Source: Metellina segmentata (taxonomy: Eukaryota > Arthropoda > Arachnida > Araneae > Tetragnathidae). From it: DNA of 64,000 bases. The translations under genes and the position numbers were made by a program. Each line of letters begins with the position of its first letter. Positions within the stretch are counted from its first letter, which is position 1. Positions 45,403 through 55,910 of the stretch are shown piece by piece. Where the stretch lies: NCBI GenBank assembly GCA_947359465.1, contig OX375872.1:84438931-84502930 (forward strand). Direction: 5' to 3'. The notes under the pieces were generated by a model, which saw only the letters and a program-made list of their open reading frames with translations, had not been told where the DNA came from and searched no databases.

Positions 45403-45773
45403 TAAAAAAATTTGAGCAGGCTGTGAACCTGAATATTTTTTGTATTTTTTTTTCTTTTTTCATGTTTTTTTTAAGGATAACTGACGTTAAAGTCCACAAT
45501 TAATTTAAATACACCAATATAATAATGATTGTAGTTCAATACCTGAATCAAGGATTTCAGAAGATAATTCAGTTTACAAACTACAAAATGTTAATTATGT
45601 TTCAAAATGTGACGTTTTGCGTAAATGGTATTTTTGGCTGTTTTTTAATACTTTTTATAGTTAATTTTTACAAAAAAATAAACTTAAACACAATATGTTC
45701 TGCCATGAATGCTTTTTCTTGTAGAAATCAATTACAAAATCGACACAAAAAATCTAAGTTCCGTGATAATTTC
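45403..45773. other. AT-rich, nothing recognised
   Basis: The 98-codon frame at 45525-45821 runs into the SINE-1, and I do not call it a gene. Confidence 0.4.
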
Positions 45774-46027
45774 CGAATCGAACAAAGACCGTCATGTACA
45801 ACAAAAGCTGGTGCATGTTAAATCTGTCGTAGCCTCAAATGTCATCACATTGGCGTTGTGTGGAAGTTTGGAGAGTTGGGTGCCAGCTCAAGTGTTGCCT
45901 CGTCATCTGACCATGGCTCAAAAGTTACGTGGCATTGTCCTCTGATCTTTCCCGTTGGGATTGATCCCGGACCTTCGTCAGTATACCGTTGTGTAGTTCG
46001 ACGTTAATTAAAATACCTACCTCCACA
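45774..46027 (+). mobile_element. SINE-1, 5'-truncated, with target-site duplication
   Basis: It begins in the region just downstream of the B box (CGAACAAAGACCGTCATG) and continues GCTGGTGCATGTTAAATCTG, TGTGTGGAAGTTTGGAGAGT, CGTCATCTGACCATGGCTC, GGGATTGATCCCGGACC and AATACCTACCTCC. The 9-bp direct repeat GATAATTTC flanks it at 45765-45773 and 46028-46036, so the 5' truncation occurred at insertion, as in LINE-driven retroposition. Confidence 0.93.
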
Positions 46028-46036
46028 GATAATTTC

Positions 46037-47257
46037 AAAAATGGCTTCTGAAGGTATACAGATAGCTAAATGAAAGCTGAGACATGTTTGGCGATGTGTA
46101 TCGAATACTATACCATATTCATTCAATTGAGTATAGTACACAGTAAAGTGAGAGTTCATACAGTTGAACAAAATACAAACACCATTCCTTGCTTAATTAA
46201 TATGGGAAGCTACCCATTCGCATCGTCGTAGCGTTATAGCGTCGTATGACAGATCAGCAGGAAGCAAACTATTTACTGTCATTTCGATACGAGCTAGAAA
46301 AACAAGATCACCCCAGTGCTAGGAACCTGAAATTAACCATCGCAGTTTTATCTATAGTGTCATGCTATATATTTCATGCACGTCTTCTCTGTCCCTATCT
46401 ACAGGGATATGGAGAATCTCCTTATGTATACCATGATAGGATGTGTCTGGTAAAAGAAAAATGTGGTTCGCATAATTACTCTAAGGGATTTAAGTATAAA
46501 TTTTTAAATAGTTTGGTATTTCCTAAATTTTTGTTCCGAGTCTGGTAAAAGTAAATTATTCGTATTATAAATCAGGTCATGGAAGTTCAGAATGCAGTTA
46601 GAGACCTCTTCCAATTCCTTGAATTTATAGTAGTTAATTTAATGTTAAAATGAAATTTGTAATTTTTGCCCCTTGGCTTAAGACAAAGAATATAAAATCA
46701 GCGGCGGCGTTTTTAATCTTGTTGAAAACTTGTTTCAATAAATTGTGGATTTTTTTTTACCAAATGCTCTTACGTAATTTAGAATACTAATTGGTGGGGA
46801 ATTTTCAATCGAAAATATGTTTTTTTTCCCCTAAGATTTTGAAATTAGCTAAACGGCTGAAGAAATGTACTGTTGAAAATGTTTTCATCCCCAGTTCAGA
46901 TCCATTACGTAATTTAATTTTAAGAATTAAATACCTGACACATAATAATATTAATGTGGGAACTATAGCAAAATTGAGTTAATGTAAGATAAAAAACGAC
47001 AACTTTGAGGATTTATCCCTGCAGTTACAAAAGTTATATTAATAAACAATTATTCTCAAATAAGAAACTATGAATGAAGATTAGGGTTGGTAGATTATTA
47101 TCAGGATGATAATTACTAAATACACATAGTGTAGCGATGTTTTAATTCTAGTGATTACTTTAACATAATTTCAAAATGAAATTCCTCTCCAAATAACTTT
47201 GTAAATAAAGAGGTTAAAAACAAGGAAAACTTAAGGTTAGATGATTTGATACTTGGC
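46037..47257. other. No gene recognised
   Basis: A 100-codon frame at 46246-46548 has no family signature. No mobile-element ends were seen. Confidence 0.35.
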
Positions 47258-47300
47258 ATTTTTTAATTAACGCCACACTGGAGCGACATACTGGGCTATT
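47258..47300 (-). mobile_element. SINE-1 3' tip
   Basis: TTTTTTAATTAACGCCACAC, TGGAGCGACATACTGGGCTA: the reverse complement of the last about 40 bp of SINE-1. Confidence 0.7.
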
Positions 47301-47689
47301 TAAGGTTAGAGGAATCTCGCGTTTCATGCATTTAGTAAAGCTAAGATAACTTGAACTTTTCTGGTGTCCATCTTATAAAACAGAAATTCCCACTTTCACA
47401 TATTCACTCAGAGAAGACAAATGCTTCCAAAATGGTGAGATTTGATAAAATAATTTATGTAAATGCATTTTAATGTCCATGACATACTTTTGCATTTTGA
47501 TAATAAAAATTTATTATGTTAAATGAAAGTGATGTTTTAACGAGTTCTTTTTCGAAAATAGTTTTGTTTTTCAAGTGAAAACGCATTTTTAGCATTGAAT
47601 GGTCAGTGAAAGTCAGCAATCGCAATTTTAAAATGTCATCATAGGATTCTTAGTCCTAATGCAAAAAAGAGTATATATGCTGCGAAGAT

Positions 47690-47822
47690 TGGTAATTGGT
47701 AATTTTTCAATTAACGTCGTACTAGAGCAACACAACGGGCTATTGACGACGGTCCGGGATCATTCCCTGAGGGAAGATTCGAGGACAACACCACATAATT
47801 TTGAACCATGGTCAGCTGACGA
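47690..47822 (-). mobile_element. SINE-1 3' part with ATTACC-type tail
   Basis: GGTAATTGGTAATTTTTCAA is the tail, followed by TTAACGTCGTACTAGAGCAA, CACAACGGGCTATTGACGAC, GGTCCGGGATCATTCCCTGA and TGAACCATGGTCAGCTGACG. The tail differs from the TACC-repeat tail of most copies but matches 48138-48262 and 63950-64000. Confidence 0.9.
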
Positions 47823-48137
47823 TTGGTGGGAAGAAAATTATACAAAAAACTTGAATTTATAGAAACTGGAGGACAATATAATTTAATAATTAAAGTGTAG
47901 CCATAAACTTCAATATGTTCATTTTTAACTAGAAAACATTCAGTTGAAGTTGCGATGCGTTAAAAACAGGATTACTTACTTTTCAGAGGTAGGTTTTTAC
48001 AACTTTCTGCATCCGAACATCATAAATAAACTTATTATAACCCTCATTTTCACGAATTTAAATTCCTTGCGTCTAAACAGTCTTTTAAAAATGTTATACG
48101 ATTTACTAAATAGCATTACTCGAACCGGAATGAATCG

Positions 48138-48262
48138 TCATCTGACCGGGGTTCAAAATTACGTGGTGTTGTCCTTGGATCTTTCTCTCAGTGGATTGAT
48201 CCCGGAACATAGTCAATAACCCGTTGTGTTGTTCTAGTAAGGCGTTAATTAAAAATTACTAA
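48138..48262 (+). mobile_element. SINE-1 3' part with ATTACC-type tail
   Basis: CATCTGACCGGGGTTCAAAA, TTACGTGGTGTTGTCCTTGG, GGATTGATCCCGGAAC, AACCCGTTGTGTTGTTCTAG and GTTAATTAAAAATTACT. Confidence 0.9.
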
Positions 48263-48600
48263 ATTACCAAATTACGAACCGTAATGAAATCAAATCTATG
48301 GTGGATGAGACGATGTTTTCCCCCGTTAGAACGTTGTCTTAAAAACATGTTTTAAATGTTTTAAAAATTCCAACTGTGTAATCGTAATTCATATATAATA
48401 GCAAGCAAATATAAATCTTAATTATGGTCTCTCTAATTCGCGAGTCTACGAATTTGGACATATGTTCTGTTCTTCCCATTATGGTGTAATATACTGGATG
48501 AAATTTCGAACAAGTGTAAGAACAATATTTGAAAAAAGGAATCTTAAATTGAGACAACATTATGATGAAGAATTGTGAACTATAAAACTAAGTTGTTTAA

Positions 48601-48715
48601 TTGAGTTTTATGGCATGTGAGAGCCGTATTTGATCAAACTCCGCTGAATATAAGACAGACGACGTTATGTAATGAACACACACAAGTAAAGTTTTATGGT
48701 CACAGATGAGAGAAA
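48601..48715 (-). mobile_element. SINE-2 fragment
   Basis: TGAGTTTTATGGCATGTGAG, AGCCGTATTTGATCA, ATAAGACAGACGACG, AATGAACACACACAAG and GTTTTATGGTCACAGATGAG align in order with the SINE-2 copy at 29863. The tRNA-derived head is absent; the fragment stops at the mariner-like element that starts at 48716. Confidence 0.75.
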
Positions 48716-49591
48716 TACAGGGTGATTTATAAATAAGTATACAACTTCAACGTACTATATAGCAGTGACAATGTGAGATATTTTATGTAACTTGTAATAG
48801 AAGTGCAGGTGAATGTTTTAAGTTTTTTTAGAGACAGTCACAGATGTTCTATGTGTTCACCCTTAGTCACGCTACACACAGCGAACCGGTAACCCATTTC
48901 TGCCCAGACGCATGTTAGAGTATCTGAAGCAAGTGCAGTGATAGTAGTTGCTATACGCTGGTTCAATTCCGCTAGATCAACAGGAAGAGAAGGGTTAAAT
49001 ACGTTATTCTTTGTGTATCCCCAAAGAAAAAGTCACATGGTGTTAAATCAGGGCATTTGGGTAACCATTGGGTTAGTTGCATGCTAAAGTCGACGCTTCG
49101 TCCAATCCATCGATGAAGATGTTGATAGAAGTAATTTCGTATGTGACCTGAACAGTGTGGTGGTGCACCATCCAATTGAAGAATAAAGTTTTGCGACTTT
49201 ATAATCCAAATGGATGAATACAGTTTTTGACGACATCTGCTGATACACTCGGTCGTCCAGGATTTAGAGCAGTGCACAAACAGCCCGAAGTTTCAAATAT
49301 TTTAAGCCAATCGCAAACGAATTTTCTAGTTGGAGGTTATTTTCCAAATCTTAATCGAAAATGCCGTTGCACAACGGTGACAACGATTTTGCTCAATTCA
49401 AGAACACAAAACGCCTTCTCCACTGCAGACGCAGCCATTTCTACTGGCTAGTCACATGACACGCTCACTATCGCCTACGTCACTTATCTCGGGAGGGGGA
49501 CACAAACTTTATGAGTATACCTAGCTAACAGTTTGCATTTGGGGACCGTGTTTTAAACTGTTCAATATACGTACTTATTAATCACCTTGTA
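48716..49591 (-). mobile_element. Mariner-like transposon with both ends, internally deleted
   Basis: The left end TACAGGGTGATTTATAAATA then AGTATAC is matched by the inverted right end GTACTTATTAATCACCTTGT then A. The element is 876 bp and carries a minus-strand transposase lacking its central part. It directly abuts a SINE-2 fragment, into which it probably inserted. Confidence 0.88.
48838..49438 (-). pseudogene. Mariner-like transposase, N- and C-terminal parts fused by deletion
   Basis: From the ATG at 49436-49438: MAASAVEKAFCVLELSK, then VVTVVQRHFRLRFGK after small disruptions, FVCDWLKIFETSGCLCTA, and LNPGRPSVSADVV (HTH region). A deletion joins this to QNFILQLDGAPPHCSGHIRN then YFYQHLHRWIGR (second catalytic region), CPDLTPCDFFFG (third), NPSLPVDLAELNQRIATTIT, and the C-terminal GYRFAVCSVTKGEHIEHL with a stop at 48838-48840. 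At least two frameshifts. The order is diagnostic for mariner-like elements of arthropods. Confidence 0.88.
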
Positions 49592-49797
49592 CTATGAGAA
49601 TAAGTTACAAGCATCGCGAACCTGCGTCACCTACAACTTGCGAACCTAGGAATGGGAGTAAGCAGACCCTGGAGAAAGAAATTCAAGAAATTCTAATTTA
49701 GTGGATGGAGAGGTCGTAAGCCTGACAATGTGGAATTTATAAGTTGATGCCTAGGAACTTTATCAAGAAATTAAATTTGTTTACCAGTGGATTGTAT

Positions 49798-50013
49798 TAA
49801 CCCTCCTGGAGGGGGTATCTCGTCGTTAGCAAAACTGACAAGATCTTAATGGACGAGGTATCTCGTCCATCATATATAAAAAATCTGACCATATCTTGAT
49901 CAAGCCATCATCAAAATAATCGACAATATCTTAATGACGAGATATCTCGTTATAGAAAACTTTGTCAGATCTTGATGAACGAGGTATATCGTCGAAACCA
50001 TTAGGAGAGTTAA
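49798..50013 (+). mobile_element. TTAA-pal element copy 15
   Basis: It runs from TTAACCCTCCTGGAGG to CCATTAGGAGAGTTAA with both TTAA intact. The units GGGGGTATCTCGTCG, GACGAGGTATCTCGTCC, GACGAGATATCTCGTT and AACGAGGTATATCGTCG are separated by AGATCTTAATGG / AGATCTTGATGA. One of the best-preserved copies (216 bp). Confidence 0.94.
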
Positions 50014-50170
50014 AGATAATTAATTCATTATTTCATCCCATGTATTCCAACTTGTGTTTCTTAAACTCAGTGGTTCCCTTATTAGTATTAGGGTAAACTA
50101 ATGAAAAAGCTGTTTTGTGGTGCAGGAGAGAAAATACAGCTAAAGATAACTTGTCAGAATCAAAACTTTA

Positions 50171-50500
50171 TCTTCTACTCTGAAAAATCTTCTACTAATC
50201 TTCTACTCTGAAGAATCTTCTACTAATCTTTTACTATGAAGAATCTTCTACTAATCTTCTACTCTGAAGAATCTTCTACTAATCTTATTTTCTGAAGAAT
50301 CTTCTACTAATCTTCTACTCTGAAGAATCTCTTCTACTAATCTTCTACTCTGAAGAATCTCTTCTACTAATCTTCTACTCTGAAGAATCTCTTCTACTAA
50401 TCTTCTACTCTGAAGAATCTCTTCTACTAATCTTCTACTCTGAAGAATCTCTTCTACTAATCTTCTACTCTGAAGAATCTCTTCTACTAATCTTCTACTC
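50171..50500 (+). repeat. Minisatellite, five 28-bp then six 30-bp units
   Basis: Five units of TCTTCTACTCTGAAGAATCT plus TCTACTAA (28 bp, slightly variable) occupy 50171-50310. Six identical 30-bp units with an extra CT occupy 50311-50490, and a partial unit follows. One reading frame of the 30-bp unit is open, but there is no sign that it is translated. Confidence 0.95.
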
Positions 50501-50786
50501 TTAATAGTGATGATTTACTTAGCTTTGAGTTATGATGTAGTTAAAGAATTAACTAAATTATGTATATATAAATAAGAAAGGCGAATATTTTGTCATAAAA
50601 GTACTTTGCTAATACTCAAAAGTTTCAACACTTTCGACATCGTACGCTTTCATACAGAAAACCAGTGTTTTCTTGTTTTTATAGACACTTTAAACGCCAC
50701 GTTTTTTCAAAGAAAACTTTGCTGGTGATGACCGTCACTTAATAAGAACACTTTTGCACCACAAAAAAAATTTATTGTACGATTTT

Positions 50787-50942
50787 TCAACCCTCTAAGT
50801 GGTTTTGACGAGAAATCTCGTCCATCAAGATATGAACAATTTTGTTAATGACGAGGTATATCGTCCTCAAGATACTACGCAATTTTTTATGATAGCGAAA
50901 TCAATATCTAGTTAGTTTTCCACCAAACACCTGGAAGCTTAA
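50787..50942 (-). mobile_element. TTAA-pal element copy 16, shortened
   Basis: TCAACCCTCTAAGTGGTTTT, GACGAGAAATCTCGTCC, ATCAAGATATGAACAATTTT and GACGAGGTATATCGTCC; the right end is CACCTGGAAGCTTAA. A middle part is deleted (156 bp). Confidence 0.88.
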
Positions 50943-51009
50943 GTGCTGGTTAAATTCCTTTTCTCTTTTAGCCCATCTATAGCGCTTAGACAATATAATA
51001 TCAATAAAA

Positions 51010-51400
51010 GAATTATTTACATACCTTAGAAACCTTACTATATACATACTGAATATTTATATACCTTAGATATCTTATTATACACCTATTGCATAGTTAT
51101 ATGCAATAGAAACCTTATTATCTATCAATTAAATATTTATGTAGCTCAGAAACCTTATTATACACTTATTGAATATTTATATACATTATAAATTTTATTA
51201 TACATCTATTAAGTATTTATGTACCTTAGAAACTTTATTATACACTCATTGCATATTTTTATACATTAGAAACCTTATTATATGTCCATTAAATATTTAT
51301 GTGTACCTTAGAAACCTTATTTAATAAACCTAATGCGTATTTATATACCTTGAAACCTTGATATATACCTATTGAATATTTATATACCTAGCCTTAACCG
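51010..51400 (+). repeat. Tandem repeat, about 42-45 bp unit, about nine copies
   Basis: The unit ATACCTTAGAAACCTTATTA then TACACCTATTGAATATTTAT repeats with substitutions from 51010 to 51400. It is AT-rich and non-coding. Confidence 0.88.
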
Positions 51401-51639
51401 CGTTTCAATCAGGTTGGATACCAAACATACCAACGCTCTTGAAATTATCAAACCCTGATGCATTCAAATGAATCTAAAATCACGAATCCATCCTTTATAG
51501 GAAAAAAATGTGACTTACCTTAGAAATAAGCTAACCAGTCGTGGTTATCAGACCCAAGCACTTAAATATACTAAATACAACAAGAATGTCACTTAACGCA
51601 AAGCTACCTCCTTGAATACTTCAAAAGTTCCTTACAACG

Positions 51640-52450
51640 CTGGGTTGAACAAGAAATTATAAAACAGAGTTACGCTGCACTTAACTCACGCTCTGCCCGT
51701 TAGATACAATCGCTCCCAATTTATCCGAGTTCGGCCGTATTCGGATTAAAGGTAATTGCTGCAAAACATTTCACGCCGAGTGCAGGCGCTAGTTAAATCG
51801 CTTAAGGGTCTGAAGCATGATCCATAAAAGCGACAAAACGGGAGAGTGCTACCAGATCAGCATTCATAAAAACGTTGGCGGGAATTAGGCGCGGCAAATA
51901 CTTTATCGGCGTCTTACAATATTTGGTTAGAACACAGCCAATGAAGTACCATCAGTGTAAGCAAATGATTAAAGCGCCTCGCAACTTCATCCATTATCGG
52001 GAAGCCTAATTTCGAACTCGACGCTTTGCCGACAATTTCTTTTATTCTGTCAACGTAATTAAAATCAGTAGTGTAAAAAAAAGCGACCGAAAATTATCTC
52101 TTTTCGTCAGACGTTACTTTTTGCTGGCAATTAACGTAATTAGCTTTTCGGTGAAGCCCCCGGTTTTAACGAAGTGGAGAAAAATCATTAGTGAAATTGT
52201 ATCGCTGATACGGACTTCTTCCTGGAGCTCTTTTTTTCCTGTCTCCTTTTCCTGTTGTTTCCCGGCTTCTTGCTGGCATGTGTTTACACCCGAATACCTT
52301 GCGGTTTTGCTGTCGGACACATTTTACAAGAATTTCGGTGCTGAGGTTTCATCTCTGCTAATCCTGCGGTGTTTAGATAATGAAACTTCCCGCGTAGGCA
52401 TTCCGCGGTGAAAAGAAATACCAAGAGATAAAAAAAAAATCCACCATTCC
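51640..52450. other. GC-richer complex island 9 (candidate regulatory block)
   Basis: Complex sequence with several homeodomain-type cores (AACGTAATTAAAATC, GGCAATTAACGTAATTAGC). Frames on both strands at 52114-52484 overlap one another and have no domain I recognise. Free of mobile elements. The regulatory reading is an inference. Confidence 0.38.
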
Positions 52451-53009
52451 AGTTTAAGTCATGGCTTAGAAGAAGTAAGGTCATCCAGACATGCTTTGTC
52501 GAGAGTATTAAGCTAAAATTAATTTCAAAGAGTGATATCCAAATAAAGGTGTTTATTTGAAACGAATATGCATATACTTGAAGACATAAAATATAAATAC
52601 GTTTTAAATGTGTCCTTCTACAAGGGAATCAGTTCTGAAGTGGTGGATCGAACATTGGTATGACGTGCACCTTGTCTCCGAGTCCACCACATAATAGTGC
52701 CATGGACAGAAAGAAGTTATTTTATCACGATGTTTCTACGGTACTGAGAATGGTATTGAAATGTGCCAGGGTATATATTTGTGGGGTGAATTTGGCAAAG
52801 GAGAAATGGCAACTGTTGCCGAGACGGTAGTGTTTAAATGAGAGGGTTGAAGAGGAGTTGAGAGAAAGAGGAAAATAAAGGATTTCAAAGGGAAGGGTTT
52901 TGCGTTTATGTTCAAATAATTGGAGATAAAAATTCAGGGTCACTGGAAATATTTGCAATCAAAATGTATTGACTGTCCTCTTTATAAGATTTTATAAGTC
53001 TGCTGAATC
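52451..53009. other. Nothing recognised
   Basis: AT-rich to intermediate, short frames only. Confidence 0.4.
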
Positions 53010-53092
53010 TCGGTTGGATTTTTCCCTCCGGGATTGACCCCGAACCGTTGCCAATAGCCCGATGTGGTGCTTCAGTGCGACGTTAAGTCAAC
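53010..53092 (+). mobile_element. SINE-1 3' fragment
   Basis: TTTTTCCCTCCGGGATTGAC, CCGAACCGTTGCCAATAGCC and GGTGCTTCAGTGCGACGTTA. Confidence 0.87.
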
Positions 53093-53130
53093 AATAACCC
53101 TCATAAGATTTTATAGCATTTTCCACAAAC

Positions 53131-53214
53131 AAGCCTTCGGGTTCGATCTCGAACCTTCGCAAATAGCCCGCTGTGTTCCTCTAATCAGACGTTAATTAAA
53201 ATACATACGTACTT
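53131..53214 (+). mobile_element. SINE-1 3' fragment
   Basis: CCTTCGGGTTCGATCTCGAA, AATAGCCCGCTGTGTTCCTC and CAGACGTTAATTAAAATACA, then a TACGTAC tail. Confidence 0.85.
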
Positions 53215-53365
53215 ATCGTAAACAATTCATTAGAATGTATACTTAAGTAGCTTTCTTACTTCTTGATTTTTAATTTTAAATCGACAAATTACATCGATTT
53301 ATGGATTGTATATTTTTCACCAACAAACATTAAAATTTATATCTCAGTTCTGCATTACAGTTTCA

Positions 53366-53612
53366 GGGCTGCGGTAGACCGGCTGTAAGAGCATCGGATT
53401 AGCAACCGGAGAGCTGCAAGTTCGAATCCACCCAAAGACACCGTCGTGTACAAAGGAGGCTGGTGCACGTTAAATCCGTCGTGTCTTCAAATCTCCTCAT
53501 GTTGGCATGGTGTGGAAGTTTGGAGATTGGTGTACCAGCTCAGGCGTCCCTCCACCCAAAGACCGTCGTGTACAAAGGGGGCTGGTGCACGTTAAATCCG
53601 TCGTGGCTCCAA
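53366..53612 (+). mobile_element. SINE-1 5' part with internal duplication
   Basis: The head GCTGCGGTAGACCGGCTGTA, AGAGCATCGGATTAGCAACC and the B box AAGTTCGAATCC are well kept. After the body start, about 60 bp (AAAGACCGTCGTGTACAAAG, GCTGGTGCACGTTAAATCCG) occurs a second time at about 53558-53605. The 3' half is missing. Confidence 0.9.
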
Positions 53613-53663
53613 ACATTTAAATTTATGATATATCGTTCTGTATAACAGTCGTCAATGCAACAG

Positions 53664-53977
53664 TTTCGGGCCACGGTGACCTGGTTGGATGAGCATTGGA
53701 TTAGCTACCGCAGGGCTGCCAGTTCAAATCCAGCCAAAGACCGTCGTGAACAAAGGGTGCTGTTGCATGTTAAATCCGTCATGTCTTCAAATGTCCTCAC
53801 GTTGACATGGCGTGGAAGTTTGGAGAGTGGGGTGCCAGCGCAGGTATCGTCTCGTCACCTGACCGTGTTCAAAATTACGTGGTGTTGTCCTCGCATATTT
53901 CCCTTTTGGACTGAACCCGGACCATCGTCAATAGCCCATTATGTTGCTCTAGAACGACATTAATAAAAAATACCTAA
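53664..53977 (+). mobile_element. SINE-1, full-length copy
   Basis: The head GGGCCACGGTGACCTGG and the B box CAGTTCAAATCCAG are followed by AAAGACCGTCGTGAACAAAG, TGCATGTTAAATCCGTCATG, TGGAAGTTTGGAGAGTGGGG, GACCGTGTTCAAAATTACGT, GGACTGAACCCGGACCATCG, TTATGTTGCTCTAGAACGAC and an AAATACCTAATACC tail. 314 bp; with the copy at 18685 it defines the family. Confidence 0.94.
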
Positions 53978-54507
53978 TACCATTTACAGCTTCACGGTGT
54001 TATTTAATACTACTTTTCACCTGAAAACCGAATCTTGTTTTGTTTTCTGTATGTTGTAGTTTCAGATTAAAAAAACGCGCGATACAAAATTATTTTTATA
54101 CAGTTAATTCTAACCCTATGAAAATTTCTGAGTGGTATAATTATGCCCTGAATAGTCTGAGTATTTTTTTTTACCACACATCACACGGACTTAACAAAAT
54201 AACCACATCCATTGCTTGAAAGAATCCTTAGAAAGATTCTATTGTTCAGGAAGATAAACACGGTTTAGAAGTCCTTCAGGGAAAACTGTAGGTTGGAAGA
54301 ACGGGTATATACGGGTGAACCCTTCATCGAGTTAAAAAATATTCTAATTAGGGCGAGAATCAACCCTTCTCAAGGTACATCGAAATAGTTCAGTGAATTG
54401 AAACTTTGATCCAGTCATATCTGTTCAGTCTTCTTAATAATGTACTCTGATGTAATTAACATATCTGAAAAGTGTCTCCAATATAAATTTAGTTGAAGTT
54501 TAAATTG
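53978..54507. other. Nothing recognised
   Basis: AT-rich; no ORF or element ends. Confidence 0.4.
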
Positions 54508-54738
54508 TTATTCCTCCTGGTGGTTTATGTTCGAGTCCTGTAGCTTGTGATACAAAAGCCTGCTGGAAACTAACGAGTTCAGGTCAAAAGACAATTTGTT
54601 GTTTCCTACTTGTCTCGATCAGGTATCTCGTCATTAATAAAATTGGTCTAGTCTTGATGGACAAGATACCTCGTCACTAGCGAAATTTATAGGATCTTGA
54701 TGGACGAGATATCTCGTCGAAGCCCCTTGGAGGGTTAA
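54508..54738 (+). mobile_element. TTAA-pal element copy 17 (partial long form)
   Basis: The left end TTATTCCTCCTGGTGGTTTA is followed by the long-form module remnant TTCGAGTCCTGTAGCTTGTG, then CAGGTATCTCGTCATTAATA, GACAAGATACCTCGTC and the perfect palindrome GACGAGATATCTCGTC (54703-54718). The right end is CCCCTTGGAGGGTTAA. Confidence 0.92.
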
Positions 54739-54769
54739 TTGCCCTTGTTGGATGTCTTTTATTTAAAGT

Positions 54770-55910
54770 AAAGATATGCCCGAGTACTTCATGACTTCAG
54801 AAAAGTTCCCGAAGCTGATGCGTTCTACTGTAATAATGCCACTTAAAAAGTCCATGTTGTCGGATGATTCGCATTATTTCAGGACTTTTATGCGCTTTTC
54901 TTTCTCGAAATATTGCGATAAACTCCACGAGGGCGGTTTTATAAAAATAAACACTCCCAAACCTCCCTCGGTTTCATTCGCGATCAACCCGAATGCGCTT
55001 TCGCGATTCAATCACAACTGATCTCCAACTCAATCACAGCAATGAAACCAGAATTCACTTCCTTATTATTAGATGTGGCGGTGAGCGAAAATCGAAAAGC
55101 GGAATCAAATCTATACAGCTAAATGCGCTTTGAGTGTGTGTGAAGCAAACACTGTGCCGGGGTTTTGACAGAGTTAGCTTAATCGTGTTCGTTAGGGAGC
55201 GAACATAGAAGCTGTAAATGAGACTTTTGCTGTTTGGCACGAGTGAGTGGGTAGAAGGAATGACTGAAAGGGTGGAGGCACCATCTAGGGAGCTACTATA
55301 GGGGGAAAGGAAGTCTTCATTATAGTCTCTGTGGCTGTAGACTTGGTCTCATTTGTCCAGAGGTCGCAAGGGACTCGGGCTCATTACTAGAATCTCGAAG
55401 CTCAGCTGCGCTCCCCCGAATGGAGACTCTCCTTCCCTTGCCCTATCCACAAGCAGACTATTTCTCGCCTTACCTAACTTTCGCTTCCCTGCCTTTTTTT
55501 CCCCTTTTCCACGCCACGTCTATCGAATGACGCCTCTCCGTAATGCCTTGCTATTAAGGAACAGCAATTAAAAGAGCCAATGCTTAAGCACCATTATTTA
55601 TTTTTTGTTTGCAAAATGATCGGGTCCGTTGGCGTTGTTAGCATTCACTTTTAAACGACCGAGGGAAGGGATCTTTTGTGATGGACCCGGCGTTTCCCTG
55701 ATTCGTGATGGACGATGGCTTTCGATGGCGCTTTTGGAAGCTCGGATAGGACACTTGTCCTTGGATTTGCGTTTTGAAGCTTCTGTTGAGCGGTTTTCGA
55801 CTGTACCCCGTGCGACGTTTGTTGGTTGTAAGTCCCCTGTTTGTTTCGTGTTTAGACAATTTGATGATTTGCTATCATGAAATTAGACTATCAGCGCATT
55901 TAGAAAATGA
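54770..55910. other. GC-richer complex island 10 (candidate regulatory block)
   Basis: It starts right after a TTAA-pal element. Frames at 54776-55021, 55353-55571 and 55629-55880 (plus an antisense frame) have no recognised domain. No mobile elements inside, and the composition is clearly distinct from the following 2 kb of AT-rich sequence. Confidence 0.35.

Noticed and set aside
50171..50500. CRISPR array, because of regular direct repeats
   Set aside because: The units are contiguous with no unique spacers, and the sequence is eukaryotic in character.
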